64,000 bases of DNA from Rhynchopus sp. YZ270_cl-10 (lineage: Eukaryota; Euglenozoa; Diplonemea; Diplonemida; Diplonemidae): NCBI GenBank assembly GCA_964035575.1, contig OZ037838.1:1922001-1986000 (forward strand), written 5' to 3'. Position numbers and translations under genes: made by a program. Shown here piece after piece: positions 42,331-51,719 of this stretch; the first letter of the stretch is position 1; each line of letters opens with the position of its first letter. Under the pieces are notes generated by a model that was not told the DNA's origin, did no database searches, and saw nothing but the letters and a program-made list of their open reading frames with translations.

Positions 42331-42547
42331 ATGACGTGCGTCGCAACGTGGCGTCTGCAGTGGGGTTGCGCGAATTCAGCTTTTGCATGAGGTTCAGAGA
42401 TGAGGTAATGTATGGAACTGACGTGAGGAAGCTGAGTGCTGGGGACACCATTGTGCTGACGAAGAATAGTGAGAAGGACGAGGCCATGGAAGCACTTCAT
42501 GCATTGGGTGAGAAGGACCTGACGGAGGCGAGGTTGGCAAATGGGGT
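42331..42547 (+). pseudogene. LRR family Ubl fragment
   Basis: Starts in the Ubl helix (DVRRNVASAVGL) and ends in the linker (LTEARLANG). The first Ubl strands and all repeats are missing. It is fused at its 5' end exactly to 3' module A and is more diverged from the intact genes than they are from one another. Confidence 0.65.
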
Positions 42548-43048
42548 TTTACCGAGCGCCTCCACGAGGTGACCCCGGGCAACGCAGTGGACTGCGGCAA
42601 AGACTCGGAACAAGAAGAAGAAGAACATCTGGAATGCCCATGGAATATGAGGACCGCTAGCTTCGACGACATGGTAATTTTTACGTGCAAGCCGAAGCCG
42701 GAACCCGAGACCTAGCAGGGGGGGCGTGTGATCACTCAGCAGACAAACTACAACATCAGAAACGATGCCCATGGAATATGAGGCAATTCTTAGTATTTTT
42801 ACCTTTTTCGTGTATTTCGATCTTGGTCAACGACATTCTTGTTTTTAAATCATTGTTTTTCAGTTACTTTAGCGACGCGTAAGCCCAAATGGCTCTGTTG
42901 CTGTTCATTGCTTTTCTTTTTCTTGATAGTATCATAGTATCATACAAGATTTTTTATTTTATTTTAAGTTGGTTCAGCGTCGCGTCAGCCCATTGGCGCT
43001 GTCGCTGAACCCAAAAATTTTCCTTTTCTTTTTTCGGTTTTTGGCCCG
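42548..43048. other. spacer with hairpin
   Basis: No gene. 42664-42790 repeats the phrase ATGCCCATGGAATATGAGG (42636, 42763). At 42972-43008 GGTTCAGCG...CGCTGAACC forms a hairpin, with a related partial motif (TTTAGCGACGCGTAAGCCCA) at 42869. Confidence 0.4.
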
Positions 43049-43208
43049 TGCACGGTCCACATCAGCCTCTGAGGCTGATGTGGAAAAGTGGGTGTGGAAA
43101 AGTGGGTGTGGGCTGATGTGACCACACCAGCCGGCTGGTGTGGCACACCAGCCGGCTGATGTGCCACAGCAGCCCAGTGGGTGTGACACAGGTACTTTAG
43201 GTGGGTCA

Positions 43209-43472
43209 GGTACCCAGGTACCCAGGTACCCAGGTACCCAGGTACCCAGGTACCCAGGTACCCAGGTACCCAGGTACCCAGGTACCCAGGTACCCAGGTA
43301 CCCAGGTACCCAGGTACCCAGGTACCCAGGTACCCAGGTACCCAGGTACCCAGGTACCCAGGTACCCAGGTACCCAGGTACCCAGGTACCCAGGTACCCA
43401 GGTACCCAGGTACCCAGGTACCCAGGTACCCAGGTACCCAGGTACCCAGGTACCCAGGTACCCAGGTACCCA
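43209..43472. repeat. 33 copies of GGTACCCA
   Basis: 264 bases of a perfect 8-base unit containing the palindrome GGTACC; degenerate units (GGTCCA, GGAACA) follow to 43500. Open frames on both strands are a consequence of the repeat and not evidence of a protein. Confidence 0.95.
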
Positions 43473-44420
43473 GGTCCAGGTCCAGGAACAGGTACCCAGG
43501 AACAGGAAAAAAGTCGTGAAAGAGCAACCACAGCTCCACATGACAAACACAAAAGTGTCCAGTCACGTGGGGCATTCATGCACTGAGGAGATAATGTTCC
43601 AACAATTTACAAGAAAGATTACTTAACCTACTGCTGGAAATTGCCAGGTCGTAGTAACACACAAAGTGTGCCTCCGTTCGGGAAGACCGGATATTCTAGA
43701 GACCAAAAAGGCCTCAAGAATATCTTCCGGTAGTCAAGGTATAACCGAGTGAACGGCCCAAGACCCCCGTGGAGAAGTTAAATGTTGTAATGCTATCAAG
43801 TAGAAACTGCGACCACTGTCTTACCCTCCTCAATGCATGGTGGTTGATGTCTTCCACAACAAATTTCCTGTACCCAGGTACCCATATTCCCAGACCCACG
43901 CAGTACCACGTCGCAGTACTACGCAAAATTTACCACCAGACCCTGTCTTCGTGCACCTTAAGTACAACGCCGCAGACAGGCCAAACATGCGTTGGACTCA
44001 GAGGAATGCCCGCTGTGCAGGTATCATGAGAACCAACTCCCAGCAACAAGGGGCGCCTTTTGGGTGCAAAGTTTTCCACAATTTTGATGCGCGGGTACAG
44101 AAGTGTTGTCTTGTTCTTTCATCTCTAGGAATGTAAATGTCAATCGCGTTTAACTACCACTAGGGCTTGTTCAGTGAACCCACGAGGGGTCGAAGGGGGT
44201 TGGTTATCCCATATCTATCAAAGGTTGTGTCGACCAGGCGAATCCACTATGTTACGCTGTACGTTGTTAAATCCGAAGAAATAACGCTTTAGCAGCCGCA
44301 GGAAGTTTGTTAAAAAGAGTGCCTCACGCTACACAAACCACCACCCGCGATTGACTTAGATGTTATAACAAAGAGAATTCAGAACAAAACAACACCCTGC
44401 CCCATACACACTAAATTGTC

Positions 44421-44630
44421 ATGCTTCAAGAGCATGCCTGGGCCAAAATTACTGTTGACAAAAAAGGCAACAAGACCACCCACAAGGAGTGTGAATTGTG
44501 CACTGGTTTTCTGGGGGAACGCAATATTTTCTTGTGTCTAGTCCTCCGCAATCAGAGGACAGACTTTCCGGAAGGTTTCCAAAGTCGAATTTCTTGCACT
44601 AGCTATGCTCCCTGGGTTAAATGGCTATAG
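44421..44630 (+). other. small ORF with Cys/His patch
   Basis: 69 residues. HAWAKITVDKKGNKTTHKECELC recalls the start of a BED-type zinc finger used by some transposases, broken here into HAWAKITVDKKG and THKECELC. No partner domain follows in frame. It may be a transposase relic; unsure. Confidence 0.2.
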
Positions 44631-45625
44631 CAGTGACTGACTTGACTTCAAGAAAATTGTTACCCTGAATTTGAGGGTGTAGGAAGACAGGGATGCAAAA
44701 AGTAGTGCAAAACCCTACCCATATGTTTAGTGAAAGTTGTATTTTCTGTGGGGGAGATGAGACCATACCTTGTCTTCACATTCACCATTTGCGTCTTCGT
44801 CATCAGCTACGACGTGTTTATTTCGGTTATTTGTGAAATAAATGGGTATTCTATGATGTCAGGGATTACGCAGCTCCCCCACAAATAAAAAAAGTACGTG
44901 TGGATTTTCAACACGTACAATTCTAAGCAAAAACAGTTAAAACCCGCGGGCGCTTCGCGCGCGCTCTCCCTGGCAAAGTAGGTTGAGAAGGGGTGTGAAA
45001 GTTCGAAGAACGGGAGAAATCATCAGTCATGGCCCCCAAATGTTCCTGGCGAAACCACGGTACGCAACATTTCTTAAAAATCTTGACCTAAATGGCACTT
45101 TCATCCTACAAATAGAATTCTGTAGGGGGTAGGTGAGAGGTGGGGGCGGAGCCCCACCCCTCACCTACCCCACCCCAGCCCCAATCCAAAACCCAAATTA
45201 CCTACGTATGGACACGTATGGATACGTATGGATTCTACCTTTTCAAAAACAATTCACGTATGGATTTCCATACGTTCCACACGCGGAGCGTAATCCCTGA
45301 TGTACGTCACACGCTGCGCTCGTGAGATGACATTAATTACGAATTCGTGTTGGCAACCAAAACTCGTGAAATAGTTAAGTTAGTGTCCAAGTGAAATAAT
45401 GTGCTACCTGTTTCTTCAATACACGTCCTCGAACTTGCGCGGAGGTACATATTCGACAACACCTGTGAGTCTAGTACGTTTTATGCATGACAGGTAGAAC
45501 CCAAAATATCTGATATTTTCCTTGGATTTTTTGGCATAGATGATGACCTCACAGCCCGATTTTGGCCAAAAAATGATTAAAAAAAATCGGTCAAAAATCG
45601 AGTACTCTTCGGTAAAAATCAAAAA

Positions 45626-45762
45626 AAAATCGGGTGCGCAAAACCGCGTTTTAGACCCCCACAGATGCTCAAAAGTGCCAAATTTTGCTTTTAATGGCCT
45701 CAAATCGTCGAAATTAGCCCAAAAGGGGGGCAAAAAAATTTTTTCGAGAGTCCCTTTCCCTG
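45626..45762 (+). repeat. dispersed repeat, about 135 bp
   Basis: Marked by TTTTAGACCCCCACAGATGC and CCTCAAATCGTCGAAATTAG. Other copies: 26034-26145 (+) inside the 1.77-kb element and 34798-34945 (reverse) inside the 2.2-kb element. Confidence 0.7.
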
Positions 45763-46013
45763 TGCCACATCAGCCGGCTGGTGTGGTCACATCAGCCGGC
45801 TGGTGTGCCACATCAGCCGGCTGATGTGGTCACACCAACCCATTTTCACACCCACTTTCACATCAGCCACAGAGGCTGATGTGGACCGTGTGAGACCCAG
45901 TGTTACTGCAATACTGGGTTCGCGAGCCTGAATTCGCGAGGCTGAAGCCAGGGGTGGCTGCAATTCCTCTTCGGATCGGGGTGCTCCATCCTATTTTTTT
46001 TTAAAACGTTTAT

Positions 46014-46337
46014 GGAGGCGAGGCTGGCAAATGTGGGGGATCCTCAAGTGGCGTGTTTGCTTCTGCAGGCAGAGGTTGCGCGTGTTACTCCGGACAATTT
46101 CATGTCAGGACAGCAGTTCAAGCGGCAGCTTGGTATAACAAACGTATCTGTTGTGAGCCGCCGTTCGTACCGCCCGGGTTGACAAATGTCACCCATGTCG
46201 GTGCAGCATTTCTCTGGTTATTGGACTCGCACCCTGAAATTGTACATACTGGAGTTCTGCGCAGCAGCAGCGATGCGGTGAGAGAGAATACCCCATATTG
46301 TGGTCCTAATTTTCCGATCACGGTCCCTCTTGTGTAA
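46014..46337 (+). pseudogene. LRR family relic lacking its repeats
   Basis: Encodes the linker (ARLANVGDPQVACLLLQAE, then NFMSGQQFKR) and is then joined out of frame to the last repeat (GLTNVTHVGAAF) and the tail subtype seen at 22163. The Ubl and the body of the LRR are missing. The flank 46340-46620 is the LRR-type 3' flank. Confidence 0.65.
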
Positions 46338-47019
46338 GTTGCCACAGTCACCCTCCCTCAGTCTCCCTATGAAATTTAGCAACAGCAATGGACCGTGCAC
46401 AGCTATTTTTCACCCGCAATGTGTTAATCTTAGTTTCCCACCCCACCCCCACCCCTAGTTCATACGCAAGGGCATCTCCTTGCCATGCACCGCTTAGTGG
46501 TGTCCTTACGTCACTTTTGACCCTACATTCTTCTATTCTTGTTTTCCCCATCCCCCACCCCGTTTCCTTGCTGTGCTTGCACTACCCACCCCCCTTAAAA
46601 GTAAGTAATAATAACCTACACAGACTGGAGCTGTTTAGCCGAATGAGGGTTCGAGAAGTTGGAGAACGTTGACCAATTTCCTGCTTCCGCACCTGTGGTG
46701 TGTGGCCTGTAAGTTCTTTGTGCATGAAAGTCCTGAAGTACAGATGTTGATGTGTGAGAAGGTGGTGAATGAAGTAATAAGTAGTCAGGAGCTCTTCAAA
46801 CGTAGTAAGATCTCAGGGCGAGACACAACACACCTCTGGGATTTGGAAACCATTTTTTCCACACTCCACACCCTCCCCGGTCCCACCCTTTACACATTTC
46901 GCCCCTTTGCAGAAAAGGAGCTTTTATGCACCTTATCCTTTGTGTCTACACTCATACAACCATGTTTTCAGAGAGAAGCAAAATAATCAAGTTAAAATGA
47001 AGCACAACAAAACACGAAA

Positions 47020-47253
47020 CCACACACCTTTGTTTCCCCTCTGTACCACCCCGCTCTCCTCTTTTGCAAGAACGCTCCTTCGCTAATGACGCGATCTTCT
47101 TTGCTGGACAACAGCTCTCTGCGTACGACACTCTATGTCGTTCTTGGAGACTCACTTCTACGAAACACGTATTTAACCCACCAACCTTCTAATTTGTCAT
47201 TGCGAAGTGACACCACCAACCATCACATCAAACACAACAGACCCCTGAACAAT
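47020..47253 (+). promoter_or_regulatory. type I leader of copy 8
   Basis: Pyrimidine tract with AG at 47069-47070. The upstream ATG at 47086 is in frame with the gene. Confidence 0.45.
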
Positions 47254-48372
47254 ATGATGGATGTGACCTTTGTGCTGGAAGAGTCAGGTGTGACTGCGAC
47301 AGTGGAGGTGCCGTGCGAGGCGGACGTTGCAGCGGCAAAGGAGGTTGCGTGCACGGCGCTTGCTGTCTCGCCTGCGTCTGTCGAGATGCGCATCGGCACG
47401 CAGGTGCTGGAGGGGACGTGCCGTCTGCAGGACACTGCGTTTGATTCAGGGGTGCAGGTTGTGCTTGCCCGCTGCTTTGCCGACATCAAGTGTCCTGCTC
47501 AGTACAGTGTAGAGGTGCCAACTGGTGGGCAGGGGACGAATATAAATCGCTTTTCGCTGTCTTCTTGTGGAGCAATCTGCCTCTTCTCAGGCCATGGAGC
47601 TGCACAGAAGGATAGCTCTGTCATCGGCATCGATACAGACACCTTCGGCCCTGCCTTCATGTTCAAAGTAGACATTAAGGTGTGCGGTGCGCCTGCCATC
47701 TCACGGTGCAAGACACGCTGCTACCTGGCGAGTAGGAATTGTCTTCTCGAGGTTGCGCTTCCGGGTGGGGAGGTGCTCCGCAAAGTCGACTGCGCCTCGT
47801 ACTCAGTGTTCGCCTGTGGCAGTGTTGTTGTCTCCCGTGACGAAAGAAGCGTCTCTGTGTATGACGAAGACCTGACGTTGCTCCGCACTCTCTCGCACAC
47901 AGGGTGCAATGAGGTCGTGGTGTAGGACTGCGGTGGGTGGGTGATCTCCTCCTCGAAGACTGAGATGAACGCACGTCTGTGGGATGTGAACACAGGTGAA
48001 GCTGTCGCATGTGTGCGTGCTGGGGGATGGTGTGTGGCGCTTTCACGGTGTGCCTCTGTCTTTGCTGTGGTGTGCTATGGCAAAGTGCAGCTCTATGACT
48101 GGAGTGGTGCGTCTCTTGGCAGCTTTCAAAAGGATAAATTTTCTTTCATTTGCATAAAATTCACTCCATGTGGGAAGTATCTCGTAGTACAGTTGGTGGG
48201 AGATGATCGACAACATTCACTGCACCAGTATGACATGTCGACCATGTCCTGTGTGCGTGTGTTCTCCGACGTCGCTGATGCCTCTTCATTTGTGATCTCT
48301 CCGTGTTCACGTGTGGTGGCTGTGAAGTCGGGTTTGGTTACAATTGTGACGAGACATCTGTACCCCTACTGA
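47254..48372 (+). pseudogene. Ubl + propeller gene with internal stop (family 1, copy 8)
   Basis: A single frame throughout. Where sister copies read VSDCGGW this one has a TAG (47923-47925; TCG elsewhere), so translation would stop after 223 residues, about mid-propeller. Everything after the stop is conserved to VTRHLYPY at 48372. Genes in this window use all three stop codons at their ends, so codon reassignment is unlikely. The propeller has unusual features (GHGAAQKDSSVIGIDTD, DKFSFICIKFTPCGKY) and its 3' flank is not module A. Probably a young pseudogene. Confidence 0.7.
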
Positions 48373-48757
48373 TGATTGCGAGATGTGGTGTTTGTGCAGC
48401 TCTCTCAGGCAGTTCACAGAGGGCTAAGCACGAGAGGTTAGGTTGTTCTTTGAAATAGGTCTTTTATTAGTAACGATGTGTATGACACGAGAGACACATT
48501 CACACATATTGTCTTCTGTATGTGTGCACTTCATGTGCATCAGAGTCGTCAGCAAAGGTCCCCCCTTCACACATTTTGTAAGAAATTTACACAGGCACAC
48601 ATTTAATCATTTTTTATTTTGACTTCGTGGTTAACCTTGTGTGAGGTTGTGCGGAGTTTTCAGGCCAAGGGAGCCACTGCAACAGGCCACACAATAAGCC
48701 TCAACACCCCTCCCCACATTCTCTCCACCCTCCACACAGAACATATTTACTTCATCT
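48373..48757. other. intergenic, no gene seen
   Basis: Unique 3' flank of copy 8 and upstream region of the ankyrin gene; the stretch CCTCAACACCCCTCCCCACATTCTCTCCACCCTCCACACAG (shown in part: CTCTCCACCCTCCACACAG, ending 48739) is a plausible mRNA acceptor 19 bases before the start. Confidence 0.5.
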
Positions 48758-49810
48758 ATGCCGCACACTACGTTTGAAGGGAAGGGGTGGCGGCTGCGCC
48801 TCGTCGCAGAGCAGGCATCGACGTTGTCGCGCCACCCACACAAGCTGCCGCGGTGCAAGCTCAACTCACTGCAGATCACACGCGCGGACGGGACTGTCGT
48901 GTACACCTTCGACGGGAGTGGGTCGTACTACTGCCGCTTCTGCACGCAGCTGCAGTACGGCGCGGCACACCACTGCCAAGAATGCTATCCTTCATTCGAC
49001 GTCTGCGGACGCTGCTTCGAAGCACAGAAGCTTCTCGACCTCGGCAGGGACGCACACTCCGGCGCCCTCTCCCTCGCCCCCGCTGCCGCCCCCCCTACAC
49101 CACCCACGCCAGACGCGCCTCTCGACCCCTTTAGACAGACAAAGCCCGCACAGCCCACATGCCTCACGCTCCTCGCTGACGCTAAGGCGCACGAATTTTC
49201 CCACCTTCTTGACATTCTGTTTCCTCGCCTCTCTCAAGAAGACCTTGCTGCCGAAGTACAGGGCCTGCAAGCTTCGAAGGTCGACTATGCGTTTCGGGAT
49301 GAGAAGACGGGGCGTACGGTGCTGCACTTTGCGGCAGAGGCGGGAGCTGACAAGGTGGTTCTTGGATTGCTAATGCACGTTACGGAGGAGGTGAAGAACG
49401 GGCAGGACCACAGAGGGCTGACGGCACTCATGATCGGTGCGATGCTTGGGGAGTACTCAGTGGTGGAGGAGCTGCTGTACGGTGGTGCCGACACTTCTGT
49501 CAAATGTTTGAAAGGGTACACCGCGCTGATGCTTGCAGTGTGCTACGACCGCCCCGACGTCACATCACGCATCGTCTTTGGCGGCGCTGACGTCAACGAA
49601 ACGTCTCCCATCACAGGCCGCTCCGCCCTCGCCATCGCAGCACTCAACGGCAACGTGCAGTGCGTGCGACGTCTTCTTGCAAGCGACTCCACCGACACAA
49701 CACTTAGCGACCATGAGGGCTACTCTCCAATCGTGCTTGCAGCGGCGAAAGGGCACCAAGACATTGTTGCGGTGTTCCCACAGAGCGACAGAGATACGCT
49801 CAAATGGTAA
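48758..49810 (+). CDS. ZZ-type zinc finger / ankyrin repeat protein
   Basis: 350 residues. Residues about 56-86 contain YYCRFC, HHCQEC and FDVCGRC, the paired cysteines of a ZZ or similar cross-brace finger. A Pro/Ala-rich linker follows (about 105-130). From about 178 there are roughly five ankyrin repeats: GRTVLHFAAEAGADKVV, GLTALMIGAMLGEYSVV, GYTALMLAVCYDRPDV, GRSALAIAALNGNVQCV and GYSPIVLAAAKGHQDIV. Both modules bind proteins; ZZ fingers often recognise N-terminal or histone-type ligands. No catalytic domain or signal peptide. It is single-copy here and unrelated in sequence to its Ubl neighbours. Confidence 0.8.
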   Translation: MPHTTFEGKGWRLRLVAEQASTLSRHPHKLPRCKLNSLQITRADGTVVYTFDGSGSYYCRFCTQLQYGAAHHCQECYPSFDVCGRCFEAQKLLDLGRDAHSGALSLAPAAAPPTPPTPDAPLDPFRQTKPAQPTCLTLLADAKAHEFSHLLDILFPRLSQEDLAAEVQGLQASKVDYAFRDEKTGRTVLHFAAEAGADKVVLGLLMHVTEEVKNGQDHRGLTALMIGAMLGEYSVVEELLYGGADTSVKCLKGYTALMLAVCYDRPDVTSRIVFGGADVNETSPITGRSALAIAALNGNVQCVRRLLASDSTDTTLSDHEGYSPIVLAAAKGHQDIVAVFPQSDRDTLKW

Positions 49811-50938
49811 CAAAAAGACACTCTAGAACCATAAGATCCGAAGAATGAGAAGATTTAGGGAAGAGCGCTTCTCGCTTCTGACGGTGAAAGTAAATGAAGG
49901 TGATTTGTGGTGTGACCGTTTGTAGGCAAACTATAAAACCAACAATAGTCATTTTACTTCACTGTCGTGTAAAAAATAGCCTTTTCGGTGGAGGAGACGG
50001 AGGCTTGCGTGAGGAGCTTTTAATAGACGGCTAAATAATATAGGAAAGGGCTGTTATGTCTAGCTACACTATGTGATACCTACAAGCATAAGAGACGCTG
50101 TTGTCTTGGCGAAGCAGTACATCTTCTATTCTATCATATGGCCTAAGAGGCTTAGGTTCCATTAAACAAAAAGAACGAATTGTGATGCAAAAACAAAGGC
50201 TGTCTTTTTATCAGAAGCTTTTCGCAGTATGCCTAAAAAAAGCGTTTTTTTTGGTTCGGCATTATCAAAAAAGGAGAAAAATAGAAATTGAAAAGAGGAG
50301 AAAAAAACATAAGGAGTTCCCTCCAAAGTGTTTCAATGATGTGTGAAGCAGATTCCCTCAATTTTTCTTTCTTTTTTTCGCTCTTTCTAGGACTACCCTT
50401 TGTTAGGTAGGGTTAGGGTAGAGTGAGAGAGATAGAGAGAGAGAGAGATAAATAGAGGGTGGCCATGCATGGTACGGGTGCTGTGCTTTACAGTGTACAC
50501 CTTGGTACAATGCTGGCGTGTATTTTTTTTGCATCGGTTTTTCATTTTATCGATGGTTCCCTTTTTCCCCTATTTTTTTTTTTTTGGCATATTTTCGGCA
50601 AAGCATGAGCTGTGTAGTCATACAGAGATATAGTGTAAGACGGTAAGCTATATATAGCTATACTCCATTTTTTTTTAGAGATTCTTATTTTTGTTTTATG
50701 CACTCCCACGCAAAGGGTGGTTCGTCTGGTTCATTCCATATGGCATGTTTTCCCGTTTCCACGGTTGTGCTTCACCCTTTCTTGTTTCTCACCTCACCCT
50801 CCAAAAAAAACAGTCTCCCATGATTATTCACTGAAGGAGAAATGACAAACCTGCCTCCTCCCTCCTCCTCTACATACGTTTTTTACACCCCGCGTCTCCC
50901 ACCCTGTTGCATGAGCTCGACTGAGATGCGTTTTATCA
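49811..50938. other. 1.1-kb intergenic region
   Basis: No gene seen. Contains a GA-rich tract (about 50421-50452), T and A runs and a short palindrome TAGCTATATATAGCTA near 50646. An ORF at 50101-50346 is Lys/Arg-rich and AT-driven, without a domain. Confidence 0.45.
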
Positions 50939-51298
50939 TTAGTGGTTCCAGCTTTTAAAGACCCCGACAAGTTTTTCTTTTCTCCGGGCATGTTTGTCGC
51001 CACCAGTTCTGCTCTGCAAGGGGCACGTTGAGATGTTGGATACGTCGCGCACATACCTCGGCTTTGTGCACTTTCTTGTCGAGCTTTGTCGATGCTTCCC
51101 TTTGGGTATCACTGCGCCGAGATTGTCGAATTCCTTCTTTTCCTGTCTCAGCTGGGTGTCTCCGAGCATGAATTTCTGCTTTTCGGTCTTGTTTGTCGAG
51201 AAGGAGAAACTACTTCCGTACTTGAGGTCGGTCTTGGTGGCGAAGTCATGGGATACTGTGAGGCCGTTCTTTATATATCTGGTGCTATTCGAACTCAT
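50939..51298 (-). CDS. possible small minus-strand ORF
   Basis: 119 residues, polar and Lys/Ser/Thr-rich (FSTNKTEKQKFMLGDTQLRQE), with no recognised domain. It stands out because its composition is more protein-like than the overlapping + frames, but it would be the only minus-strand gene here. No second copy exists for comparison. It may be spurious. Confidence 0.2.
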   Translation of the reverse strand: MSSNSTRYIKNGLTVSHDFATKTDLKYGSSFSFSTNKTEKQKFMLGDTQLRQEKKEFDNLGAVIPKGKHRQSSTRKCTKPRYVRDVSNISTCPLQSRTGGDKHARRKEKLVGVFKSWNH

Positions 51299-51375
51299 GG
51301 TGGTGTCTTCCTGCTAGGGGCGTATCCGCCGTCTCGGAAGCGTGAACCATTTAAGCGACTTTTGCGTGTGTGTGC

Positions 51376-51447
51376 TGCACACAGCATGCTGCAGTGAGAG
51401 CAACACATAAATTCCCCAGAAGTGAGGCGGGTTCAAGCCCAGCCACA
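51376..51447 (+). other. tRNA-like remnant or pol III-type boxes
   Basis: GGGTTCAAGCCC (51429-51440) is a good B box/T arm, and TGCTGCAGTGAGAGCA (about 51387-51401) resembles an A box/D arm at normal spacing. The anticodon stem and acceptor stem do not pair well, so I do not call a functional tRNA. It could be a tRNA pseudogene or a tRNA-derived promoter or SINE head. Confidence 0.3.
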
Positions 51448-51673
51448 GTTTTGAGCAGTACGAACGATTCCTTCTGTTCCCTTTGTGCGAAACCCCTTCG
51501 CCATCGGCACGCATTTTCTAAATGCTTGATCGCACACATCACTCTTTTCCTCTCGCCTCTTGCTTTGCTTTGTCGTGCTACGTATTACAGAATGTAATCG
51601 CCTATCAAAGGTAATGTTCACATAGGGTTGTGACAACCCCCCTCCCTCCCCCTCCTCTATATGCACTCCCACA

Positions 51674-51719
51674 GAACGCAGAAGTATTTTTATATCGTTC
51701 TTTTTTGTTCTTCTTTTCA
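51674..51719 (+). promoter_or_regulatory. acceptor and 5' leader of sulfatase
   Basis: A pyrimidine tract from 51638 (CCCCCCTCCCTCCCCCTCC) ends in CCCACAG at 51668-51674, giving a leader of about 45 bases. This supports the ATG at 51720 over the in-frame one at 51630, which lies before the acceptor. Confidence 0.45.

Larger units (their letters stand above)
43049..45891. mobile_element. foldback-like structure with inverted ends
   Basis: The left arm, about 43049-43170 (CACGGTCCACATCAGCCTC...), is matched in inverse orientation by 45770-45891. Each arm contains several CAGCCGGCTG palindromes and AGTGGGTGTG repeats, as in foldback elements with repeat-rich ends. A target duplication could not be defined. 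The interior holds the GGTACCCA minisatellite, an ORF at 44421-44630 and one dispersed-repeat copy (45626-45762). Confidence 0.55.

Noticed and set aside
42974-43626. ORFs on both strands over the GGTACCCA array
   Set aside because: An 8-base repeat without stops is open in several frames automatically; no flanking domain supports translation.
43837-44136. Possible transposase tail with Cys/His residues
   Set aside because: Resemblance to a PiggyBac-type tail is too weak and the frame has no supporting partner.
47923-47925. In-frame TAG read as evidence for stop-codon reassignment
   Set aside because: Other genes in the window end with TAG (30292, 53216, 60436), TAA and TGA at family-consistent positions.
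50401-50425. Telomere-like TAGGGTTAGGGTAG
   Set aside because: Less than two units; expected by chance in AT/GT-rich spacer.
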